Assembly (NCBI GenBank): GCA_015491905.1
Contig: WGGC01000068.1
Coordinates: forward strand, 1 to 55,042
Direction: 5' to 3'
Length of the DNA: 55,042 bases
Source of the DNA: Bacteroidales bacterium
GTDB lineage: Bacteria; Bacteroidota; Bacteroidia; Bacteroidales; F082
How positions within the stretch are numbered: position 1 is the first letter of the stretch; every line of letters starts with the position of its first letter. The translations under genes were made by a program, and so were the position numbers. Under the pieces are notes generated by a model. It was not told the origin of the DNA, made no database searches, and worked only from the letters and a program-made list of their open reading frames with translations. Below are positions 7,311 to 15,665 of this stretch, in pieces.

Positions 7311-10300
7311 ATGAAAAAAGTTTATCTCTTTGTTATCATTTTGTTTTCATTTCTGCAGGTTAGTATGGGAGAAAACAATCCATTGTGGATGCGTTATCCT
7401 TCTATTTCCCCTGATGGGAAAAATATTGCATTTTCTTTCCAGGGTGATATATTTATTGTTCCTTCTCAAGGCGGAACAGCGCGTCATTTAACAGTTCATA
7501 AAGCATATGATTTTATGCCTGTCTGGTCGCCGGATAGTAAAAATATTGCTTTTGCATCCGACAGGTTTGGGAACTTTGATGTTTTTGTAATCCCTGTTGA
7601 AGGAGGGAATCCGCAACGGTTAACGTATTATTCATCAAATGAAACTCCAAATAGTTTTACTCCCGACGGGAAATATATTTTGTTCAGTGCCACTATACAG
7701 GATACTCCTGAAAACGCCCAGTTCCCCTCAGGTATTCTTTCTGAATTATATAAGGTGCCTGTTAAAGGAGGCAGAGTGTCTCAAATTCTAACAACTCCTG
7801 CTGAAAAAGCTGTTTATGATAAAAAAATGCAACATATTTTGTATCAGGATAGAAAGGGATATGAAAATATTTGGAGGAAACATCATACTTCTTCTGTAAC
7901 ACGTGATATTTGGTTGTATTCTGTTAAAACAGGAAAAAGCAAAAAACTTTCACGTTTTAATGGTGAAGACAGAAATCCTGTATATGGCCCTGATCAGAAA
8001 ACAGTTTATTATATTAGTGAACAGTTTGGAGCTTTTAATGTTTGTAAGTTTCCTTTATCGAATCCCGATAAGGTAAGTCAACTTACTTTTTTTAAAAGAA
8101 ATCCGGTTCGGTTTTTAAGTGCAGGTAATAATGGTTTACTTTGTTTTGGATATAATGGTGAAATATATACCCTTGTACCAGGGGAAAAACCTAAAAAAGT
8201 AAATGTTAACCTAAGAGTTGATGAAAAGGAAAACCCTGTTGAATTTATGACATTAACTTCTCATGCCTCAGAAATGGCGGTTTCACCAAGTGGGAAAGAA
8301 GTAGCTTTTATTGTGAGAGGTGATGTTTTTGTGACTTCTACAAATTATTCTACTACCAAAAGGATTACAAACACACCGGAACAGGAACGCTCTGTAAGCT
8401 TCAGCCCGGACGGCAAAAGATTACTATATGCCTCTGAGAGAGCAAAAAGTTGGAATATTTATCAAACTAAACTTGTAAGGCCGGAAGAAGAGCTTTTTGC
8501 ACTTTCTACAGTTTTAAAAGAGGAACCTGTTGTGGTTAATAAAGAAGAAACCTTCCAGCCTTTATACTCTCCCGATGGAAAGGAAGTAGCTTATTTAGAA
8601 AATCGTACTGCCTTGAAAGTAATTAACCTGGCAACAAAAAAATCAAGATTGGTATTAAGCGGAAAATACAATTATTCGTATAGCGATGGCGACCAGTGGT
8701 ATCAATGGTCCCCCAATGGAAAATGGTTTTTGGTGCAATTTTCTCCTCATAACCTGTTTATGAATGATGTGGCATTGGTTAGTGCTGCAGGTGGAGATAA
8801 TCCTATTAATCTTACTAACAGTGGTTATAACGATTCCAGGCCCAAATGGATTCTAAATGGTAATGGAATGATTTGGGGCTCTGACATGCAGGGACTTAGA
8901 AGCCATGGCAGCTGGGGTGCTACCAGAGATATTTATGCACTATTTTTTAATCAAAAATCTTTCGACAGATTTAAAATGTCCAAAGAAGAATATGATCTGC
9001 TTAAAGCTAAAGAGAAAGCCGCAAGAAAAAAGAAATCAAAAACTAACCCCACAAAAAAAGTAATAACTCCTGTAACCTTTGATTTGAAAAATATTGATGA
9101 TCGCAGAGTTCGACTTACAATTAATTCTTCGAATATTTCGGACGCCATTTTAACTCCTGATGGAGAAAAATTATATTATCTCGCCAAATTTGAAAAGGGA
9201 TACGACCTATGGGTTAATAACCTCAGAACAAAGCAAACAAAATTAGTCTTGAAATTACGTGGTGGTGGTGGAGCTATGCAACTGGATAAAAGTGGAAAGA
9301 ACTTATTTCTGATGTCCGGTGGTAAAATAATGAAAATTGCCATTACCGGAAAACCTATGCCTAAAGTTATTTCCTACCGTGCTGAGTTAAATATAAATAA
9401 AGCCAAAGAAAGAGAATATATGTTTGATCATGTGTGGCGCGAAGCTAAAGAAAAGTTTTATCGTCCCGATTTGGCCGGCGTCGACTGGAAATATTACGGC
9501 GATGAGTACCGTCGTTATGTTCCATTTATTACCAATAATTATGATTATGCTGAAATGTTAAGTGAAATGCTGGGAGAATTAAATGGTTCTCACACAGGTG
9601 CCGGATACCGGCATCGTGATCCAAAAGGTGATCAAACAGCAAAATTGGGAGTATTCATTGATTGGAATTATAAAGGAAAAGGAGCGAAAATTCTAGAAGT
9701 AATTGAAAAAGGCCCTCTGCAAAAAGCCGGATCTAAAATTAAAGCAGGAGATATTCTTGAAAAAATTGATGGTATGGCAATTGACAAAAACGAAAATTAC
9801 TATAGATTCCTAAACCATAAAGCCGGAAAAAACACCCTTCTTTCTATGTATGATCCTAAAACGGGAAAAAGATGGGAAGAAACGGTAAAACCTATTTCCA
9901 TTCGTAAAGAAAGTGGTTTGCTTTATGATCGTTGGGTGAAATTAAGAACTGAAGAAGCAAAAAAACTGTCTGATGGTAAAATTGGTTATGTCCATATTAG
10001 AGGAATGAATAGTGCCAGCTTTAGAAAATTTTATTCTGAATTGTTAGGTCGTGATTATAATAAAAAAGCCATTATTGTGGATACAAGATTTAATGGCGGT
10101 GGATGGTTGCATGATGACCTTGTGACAATATTGAGTGGAAAGAAATATGTTGAATTTTATCCTCACGGTCGCTATTATGGTTATGAGCCTATTAATAAGT
10201 GGGTTAAACCTTCAGCGGTTTTAATTAGTGAAAGTAATTACTCTGATGCACATGGATTTCCATATGCTTATAAAACTCTTAAAATTGGCAAATTGGTGGG

Positions 10301-10538
10301 TATGCCTGTTCCGGGAACTATGACAGCTGTTTGGTGGGAAACATTGCAGGATCCGACATTATATTTTGGTATTCCTGAAGTGGGAACGAAAAACCTAAAA
10401 GGCCATTACCTGGAAAATACTCAACTTGAACCCGATGTAAAAATTCGTCAGGATTTTAGTGTGGTTAGTCATGGTAAAGATCAACAATTGGAAAAAGCTG
10501 TTCAGGTATTGCTGAAGGAAACATCTGCAAATAATTAA
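7311..10538 (+). CDS. Tricorn-like protease (beta-propeller, PDZ, S41 peptidase), secreted
   Basis: 1075 aa from the ATG at 7311, which gives a clean signal peptide (KKVYLFVIILFSFLQVSMG). An upstream TTG in frame would bury it. Residues ~20-670 are WD40/TolB-like propeller blades with repeated SPDGK motifs. A Lys-rich linker near 570-590 is followed by a C1 region, a PDZ domain near 790-870 and an S41 peptidase core. Tricorn-type catalytic residues are recognisable: S760-H761 in NGSHTG, S978-D979 in NYSDAHG, and a Glu in VWWETLQDP. Archaeal tricorn degrades oligopeptides; the exported Bacteroidota homologues are assumed to do so in the periplasm. Monocistronic, with a strong terminator after it. 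Confidence 0.9.
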   Translation: MKKVYLFVIILFSFLQVSMGENNPLWMRYPSISPDGKNIAFSFQGDIFIVPSQGGTARHLTVHKAYDFMPVWSPDSKNIAFASDRFGNFDVFVIPVEGGNPQRLTYYSSNETPNSFTPDGKYILFSATIQDTPENAQFPSGILSELYKVPVKGGRVSQILTTPAEKAVYDKKMQHILYQDRKGYENIWRKHHTSSVTRDIWLYSVKTGKSKKLSRFNGEDRNPVYGPDQKTVYYISEQFGAFNVCKFPLSNPDKVSQLTFFKRNPVRFLSAGNNGLLCFGYNGEIYTLVPGEKPKKVNVNLRVDEKENPVEFMTLTSHASEMAVSPSGKEVAFIVRGDVFVTSTNYSTTKRITNTPEQERSVSFSPDGKRLLYASERAKSWNIYQTKLVRPEEELFALSTVLKEEPVVVNKEETFQPLYSPDGKEVAYLENRTALKVINLATKKSRLVLSGKYNYSYSDGDQWYQWSPNGKWFLVQFSPHNLFMNDVALVSAAGGDNPINLTNSGYNDSRPKWILNGNGMIWGSDMQGLRSHGSWGATRDIYALFFNQKSFDRFKMSKEEYDLLKAKEKAARKKKSKTNPTKKVITPVTFDLKNIDDRRVRLTINSSNISDAILTPDGEKLYYLAKFEKGYDLWVNNLRTKQTKLVLKLRGGGGAMQLDKSGKNLFLMSGGKIMKIAITGKPMPKVISYRAELNINKAKEREYMFDHVWREAKEKFYRPDLAGVDWKYYGDEYRRYVPFITNNYDYAEMLSEMLGELNGSHTGAGYRHRDPKGDQTAKLGVFIDWNYKGKGAKILEVIEKGPLQKAGSKIKAGDILEKIDGMAIDKNENYYRFLNHKAGKNTLLSMYDPKTGKRWEETVKPISIRKESGLLYDRWVKLRTEEAKKLSDGKIGYVHIRGMNSASFRKFYSELLGRDYNKKAIIVDTRFNGGGWLHDDLVTILSGKKYVEFYPHGRYYGYEPINKWVKPSAVLISESNYSDAHGFPYAYKTLKIGKLVGMPVPGTMTAVWWETLQDPTLYFGIPEVGTKNLKGHYLENTQLEPDVKIRQDFSVVSHGKDQQLEKAVQVLLKETSANN

Positions 10539-10561
10539 ATAGTAATTATTTATACTTTTTT

Positions 10562-10600
10562 AAAAAGCCCTTGTCTGCACATAGCAGACAAGGGCTTTTT
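10562..10600. terminator. Bidirectional intrinsic terminator after the tricorn-like gene
   Basis: A perfect 17-bp inverted repeat (arms AAAAAGCCCTTGTCTGC and its complement, 5-nt loop) with A and T runs at its ends, so it can terminate on either strand. It lies 24 nt after the protease stop. Confidence 0.9.
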
Positions 10601-10629
10601 GTTTAAAATATTGAAAAAAGTCAGTTTTG

Positions 10630-10661
10630 TTTGACTTCTTTATTTAGATTAGTTACCTTTG
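10630..10661 (+). promoter_or_regulatory. Bacteroidota-type promoter of the 1361-aa sensor kinase
   Basis: TTTG at 10630-10633, a 20-nt spacer and TACCTTTG at 10654-10661 match the two-box consensus exactly. The kinase ATG is 58 nt further on. Confidence 0.65.
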
Positions 10662-10719
10662 AAACAAATCAAAAAGATTGTTTTCCATAAACTTTCGATT
10701 ATAATTTAACATTATTTGT

Positions 10720-13700
10720 ATGAAGCCTTCTTATCATGATCTTGAGACTGAAAATAAACGACTTAAAGAAAAAATAAACTTCCTTAAAAATCAATTGCTG
10801 AGTACTAAAGAAACTATCTCACCGGAATCAAACTATTTTGAACAACTGTTTAGGAATAGTTCATCCATAATGTTTATAATTGATTCGGAAACAATGACTA
10901 TAGTTGATGCCAATGAAGCTGCATATAGATTTTACGGCTATAGTAAACAAGAGTTTAAAGGAAGGAAAATTTCAAGTATTAATCAGTCAACAGAAGAAGA
11001 GATTAAAGGGCATATAAAAGAAGCTGAAAAGGGAAGCCAGAATCATTTTTTCTTTAAACACCGGTTAAAAAACGGCGAAATTAAAGATGTGGAAGTGTAT
11101 TCCGGAATGATTAATTTGCAAAATAGAACTGTCCTTCTTTCTATCATTCATGATGTAAGCTATACAGTAAAAATGGAAAATTTACTGAAGGAAAGTGAAG
11201 AAAAATTTAAAGAGATTTTTAACCGGGCGCAGGATCCAATAAGTCTTACAAATGTTTCAACACAAAAATATACTGATATAAATAGTGCTTTTACAGAGGT
11301 TACCGGATATACAAAAAATGAGGTAATTGGAAAATCAGCTTTTGAATTAAATTTATGGGTAAGCCTAACTGATAAAGACAGACTGTTGGATAAGTTACTT
11401 CACGATGGTGAAGTTAATAATTTTATAACATCATTCCGTATGAAATCAGGGAAGATTCTATCAGCCTTGGTTTCCGGAAAAATAATTAAGCTCAATGGCG
11501 AACTCGTTATGTTAATGATGGCCAGAGATGTAACTAAATGGATAGAAATACAAAACAACCTTCGGGAAAGTGAAGAAAAGTTTAAGAAGGCTTTTATTTC
11601 ATCTCCTGACTCTATTACATTAAGTAAATGGGATGATGGTACTTTTACTGAAGTCAATGAAGGTTTTACGGAAATTTCAGGTTATAAGGCTGATGAAGTT
11701 ATCGGGAAATCTGCTATTGATTTGAATATATGGGTTGACCCCATAAAAAGAATTGAATTACAGGAGAAAATAAAACGGAATAACTGGGTTAGAAACTATA
11801 ATGTTTCTTTTAAATTAAAAGATGGTACTATTGAGAGGGGAATGATTTCTGCCGGCAAAATTGAGTGGAAAGGTGAAAAATATCTTATTAGTTCTTTCCG
11901 GTCTATTGAGCAATTTCTTAAATCTGAAGAAAAAGCCCAAAATCTCAACAGAGTTTACCGCGTATTAACTTTTGTAAATAAAACAATTGTAAGAAGTACT
12001 GATAAGAGTAAATTATTTAAAGAAATTTGTCGTATAACTGTTAAAGAAGGTGGCTTTTCTTTAGCCTGGATTGGAAAACTTAATAAGGATACAGGTAATG
12101 TTAATGTGGAGACCTTCTATGGGAAACCTAATGATTATGTTAAAAACCTGAAAATTAATATTTATAATGAGAAAATGCAGAAAGGCCCTACGGCAAAGGC
12201 ATTTATAACTGGTGAACACTCTATAAGCAATAATATCCATAAAGATGACTTTATGGAGCCATGGAAAAATATAGCATACGTTGCAGGTTTTCATTCTTCC
12301 ATTTCGCTTCCCATAATTTTAAAAGGTAAAGTTATTTATACTCTTAATTTATATTCAGATAAGAAATATTTTTTCGATAAAAAAGAAATAGAGCTTTTAT
12401 CCAGCCTTTCAATGGATCTTGCTTTTGCTTTATCATATATAGAACAGAAAAATGAGAAAGTTAAATATGAGAAATCTTTAATTGAAAGTGAGAAGCGCTA
12501 TCGTGAAATGATAGAAAACCTAAACGAAATGGTTGGAATACATGATATCGATGGAAGAATTTTATCTGCTAATAAAGCTACGACTAAAAGCCTTGGTTAT
12601 TCTGAAAAGGAATTGCTAAAAATGAAAATCAAGGAAATATTACATCCTAAATATAAAGACCAGTATGAAACGTATATCAATAATATTAAGGAAAAAGGAG
12701 AGACAAAGGGATTAATGTCATTAATAACGAAAAATGGGGAAAATCGTATCTGGGAATACCACGACAGTTTAGCTTATGATACGGATACAGGAAAACGTAT
12801 TATAAGGGGTTTTGCCATTGATGTTACCGAAAGAATTAAAGCTGAAAAAGCATTAAAAGATAGTGAAGAATATTATCGTTTGCTTTTTGACCTTTCACCA
12901 AGCGGCATTGTATTATTAGATGATAATGGTAAAATTTTGAAAGTAAATCGCACTTTCTGTCTGTATATGGGATATGAAAGTTTTGAACTGGTAAATCATT
13001 ACATCTGGGAATTTTCGGCTTTGGGTTCAAAAACAAAGGAAAATGTTGCTGAAGATATAGAGAAACTAAAACAGGGTGATGTTATGGAACAAGAGGTTGT
13101 AAATGTTAAAAAAGACGGCTCTTTAGTTTATTTACGTCTTCATGATTCAATGATCCCATCCGGAAATGGTAGTCATAAAATTTTATCCGTTTCGCTTAAT
13201 ATTTCTGAAGAAAAAGAAATGCAGCAGCAACTGCTAAGAAGACAGGACCAACTGAAAGAAGCCCAGAATATAGGCCAGATTGGAAGCTGGGAAATGAACT
13301 GGAAAAATAAAAAGCTGGAATGGTCCGATGAGCTATATAATATTTTCGGATTAAACCCCATGGAGGTAAAAGCAGACTATAACCTTTTTCAACGGTTTAT
13401 TCATCCTGATGATTTGTCTAAAGCAAGAAAAGTGCTTAGAGCATCTATTTCAGGACAGCAATCATACAAATATACTCACAGGTTACTACTCCCCGGAAAT
13501 ATATTGAAGTGGGTGGTAGAACGAGGCAGGACTTTTTATGACGAAGAAGGGAATCCGATACGTTCTGTGGGAACAGTTCAGGATATTACTAAACAACATT
13601 CTGCTGATGAAACTCTTCGACAACAAACAATTCTTCTTAAAGCTATAGCAAAGAATTATCCAAATTCTATTGTAGCTGTTTTCGATGAAGAAAAAAAACT

Positions 13701-14805
13701 CGAGTATATGAATGGAGAGTTAATACAAAAGCTGGAAATTGATCCTGAAAAAATGAAAGGATCTTTTATTAGTGATATTTTAAAACCTTTTAGCGAAAAG
13801 AAATTTAAGCAAAAGCTTATGCGCCGGTTTAATCTTGCGTATTCAGGAAAAAGTAATGAAGGTGAAATTCAGTATAAAAAATATTCTTTTTATGTAAGTT
13901 TTATACCTATTATCTATGAAAATGAGGAAGTTTCAAAAATATTAGTTGTTATGGAAAACATAACAAAACAAAAAGATACAGAAAAAAAATTATTAAATTT
14001 AAATGAAAATCTTGAAAATATTGTCCACGAGAGAACGGTTAAGCTGGAGTCTTCTAAAAAAGAATTAGCAAGTTCTCTTTTGGAAATGAAAGAAGCAAGA
14101 GAGAAACTTTCTCAAACAAATAAACAGTTAAAGCACTTGAATCAGGAACTTGAAGCTTTTGCATATTCTGTTTCTCATGATTTAAAAGCTCCTTTAAGAG
14201 CCATACACGGGTTTTCCGAATTTTTAAAAGAAGATTATTATGATCGGTTAAATGAAGATGGTCAAAAATTACTTGATGATATTATTTCTAATGCAGAAAC
14301 CATGGCTCAATTAATTGATGGTTTGCTTCGGCTATCCAGGGCTGGAAGAAAAGATCTGGAAATTATACGTTTTGATCCTCAACCTGTAATATATTCTGTT
14401 TTTGAAGAACAAAAGCAATTAATGAATTTACCAAATGCTAAATTGATTGTAAAAAGTTTACCTCATCTGGAAATGGATTATACTCTTTTTAAACAAATGA
14501 TGGTGAATTTAATTTCAAATGCACTTAAATATTCATCAAAAAAAGAAAAACAGAATGTTGAGGTAGGGACAATTGAAATTGATAATAAACTGGTTTTTTA
14601 TGTTAAAGATAATGGGGTAGGATTTGACCCCCAATATGCAGGACGTATGTTTGATACATTTCATAGATTACATTCTCAACAAGAATTTGAAGGTACCGGC
14701 ATTGGCTTGGCAATAGTAAAAAGAATTGTTACACGGCATGAAGGAAAAATTTGGGCAGATGCTGTCCCTAATGAAGGTGCAACGGTATATTTTACCTTGT
14801 CATAG
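10720..14805 (+). CDS. Multi-PAS/GAF cytoplasmic sensor histidine kinase
   Basis: 1361 aa without signal peptide or membrane segment. A short N-terminal coiled coil (~5-35) is followed by three PAS domains (~40-155, 160-280, 285-395), a GAF domain (~400-570), four more PAS-like modules (~585-705, 710-830, 845-965, 975-1090), a long coiled coil (~1095-1140), HisKA with phospho-acceptor H1153 in SVSHDLKAPLRAIHGF, and HATPase_c with NALKYS, DNGVGFD and GTGIGLAIV boxes. The phytochrome-like kinase core lacks a receiver, so a separate response regulator is needed. It may sense small molecules, redox or gas through PAS/GAF; no ligand residues can be assigned. It lies inside the split hyp region, but no functional link is shown. 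Confidence 0.92.
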   Translation: MKPSYHDLETENKRLKEKINFLKNQLLSTKETISPESNYFEQLFRNSSSIMFIIDSETMTIVDANEAAYRFYGYSKQEFKGRKISSINQSTEEEIKGHIKEAEKGSQNHFFFKHRLKNGEIKDVEVYSGMINLQNRTVLLSIIHDVSYTVKMENLLKESEEKFKEIFNRAQDPISLTNVSTQKYTDINSAFTEVTGYTKNEVIGKSAFELNLWVSLTDKDRLLDKLLHDGEVNNFITSFRMKSGKILSALVSGKIIKLNGELVMLMMARDVTKWIEIQNNLRESEEKFKKAFISSPDSITLSKWDDGTFTEVNEGFTEISGYKADEVIGKSAIDLNIWVDPIKRIELQEKIKRNNWVRNYNVSFKLKDGTIERGMISAGKIEWKGEKYLISSFRSIEQFLKSEEKAQNLNRVYRVLTFVNKTIVRSTDKSKLFKEICRITVKEGGFSLAWIGKLNKDTGNVNVETFYGKPNDYVKNLKINIYNEKMQKGPTAKAFITGEHSISNNIHKDDFMEPWKNIAYVAGFHSSISLPIILKGKVIYTLNLYSDKKYFFDKKEIELLSSLSMDLAFALSYIEQKNEKVKYEKSLIESEKRYREMIENLNEMVGIHDIDGRILSANKATTKSLGYSEKELLKMKIKEILHPKYKDQYETYINNIKEKGETKGLMSLITKNGENRIWEYHDSLAYDTDTGKRIIRGFAIDVTERIKAEKALKDSEEYYRLLFDLSPSGIVLLDDNGKILKVNRTFCLYMGYESFELVNHYIWEFSALGSKTKENVAEDIEKLKQGDVMEQEVVNVKKDGSLVYLRLHDSMIPSGNGSHKILSVSLNISEEKEMQQQLLRRQDQLKEAQNIGQIGSWEMNWKNKKLEWSDELYNIFGLNPMEVKADYNLFQRFIHPDDLSKARKVLRASISGQQSYKYTHRLLLPGNILKWVVERGRTFYDEEGNPIRSVGTVQDITKQHSADETLRQQTILLKAIAKNYPNSIVAVFDEEKKLEYMNGELIQKLEIDPEKMKGSFISDILKPFSEKKFKQKLMRRFNLAYSGKSNEGEIQYKKYSFYVSFIPIIYENEEVSKILVVMENITKQKDTEKKLLNLNENLENIVHERTVKLESSKKELASSLLEMKEAREKLSQTNKQLKHLNQELEAFAYSVSHDLKAPLRAIHGFSEFLKEDYYDRLNEDGQKLLDDIISNAETMAQLIDGLLRLSRAGRKDLEIIRFDPQPVIYSVFEEQKQLMNLPNAKLIVKSLPHLEMDYTLFKQMMVNLISNALKYSSKKEKQNVEVGTIEIDNKLVFYVKDNGVGFDPQYAGRMFDTFHRLHSQQEFEGTGIGLAIVKRIVTRHEGKIWADAVPNEGATVYFTLS

Positions 14806-14908
14806 GTTTCGTTTAAAGGCATATTACAATGTTTAATAACCTGACAATTATTTAATACGATACAAAAGGTAAGTTCTATTGACCAATGAAATTTAAAATT
14901 ATAAACAC

Positions 14909-15559
14909 ATGAAAAAGATTGTCCTTTTTATTTCCTTCTCAGTACTTTGTATTAATTTTTATGGACAGGAAAAAAATTATTTATCAACAGAATTTGATGT
15001 AAACTATAATTATTGCTTCACAGGAAATAATACCCATAATAATTTTAGTTATGGATTTTCATTGCTGGTTTCAGAATACATAAATAAAATAAAAATAAGT
15101 GCAGGAATAAATTATTCCCGTTTGTATTATGATTACAATATGGAGGATCTTTTTTATTCTATTAAAAAACGAGAATATAAGTTAGAATATTTAAAATTTC
15201 CTGTTATTTCCAGTTTTAAAATATTTTCAGGTAGTAGAACTTCTTTAAGAATTTTTACCGGATTTGTTTTCAGTAGTGTAAGAGGTTACAGTATTAAATC
15301 TTATTATTTAAATGGAAAAACAGTGACTGAAAATGATTTGCTGGTACAGAAACAATTAGGTGTGTCTTGGTTGTTGGGTATAACATTTTCAAAAAAATTA
15401 GATAATAAGCTATTATTAAATATTAGCCCGTTTTTTAATTATCCAATTTTACCCGATGGCAGAAACCAAAGTCCTGGTTATAATAATATTCCTAACTATA
15501 TATATGTAGGTGTTAAAATAGGGATTGAATATTTGTTTAAAGATTATAATAGTGAGTAA
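14909..15559 (+). CDS. Small outer-membrane beta-barrel protein (PorT-like fold), unknown role
   Basis: 216 aa with a signal peptide (MKKIVLFISFSVLCINFYGQ). The rest alternates hydrophobic and polar residues with many aromatic residues, as in 8-10-stranded barrels, and ends in a strand YIYVGVKIGIEYLFK. This is the general outer_membrane_beta-barrel family common in Bacteroidota. It lies between two sensor kinase genes, 103 bp after the first; whether it is linked to them is unknown. Confidence 0.65.
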   Translation: MKKIVLFISFSVLCINFYGQEKNYLSTEFDVNYNYCFTGNNTHNNFSYGFSLLVSEYINKIKISAGINYSRLYYDYNMEDLFYSIKKREYKLEYLKFPVISSFKIFSGSRTSLRIFTGFVFSSVRGYSIKSYYLNGKTVTENDLLVQKQLGVSWLLGITFSKKLDNKLLLNISPFFNYPILPDGRNQSPGYNNIPNYIYVGVKIGIEYLFKDYNSE

Positions 15560-15609
15560 ATGGTTAATAAGTTTTAATAAGATTTTAATCAGATATTTTA
15601 TTGATTTAT

Positions 15610-15617
15610 TATATTTG
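15610..15617 (+). promoter_or_regulatory. -7 box for the 977-aa hybrid kinase
   Basis: TATATTTG (TAnnTTTG) 48 nt before the ATG at 15666. No good -33 box is seen. Confidence 0.45.
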
Positions 15618-15665
15618 TATACTATTATTCAGTAAGATATACTTCGTTATTCAAAATATAACTAT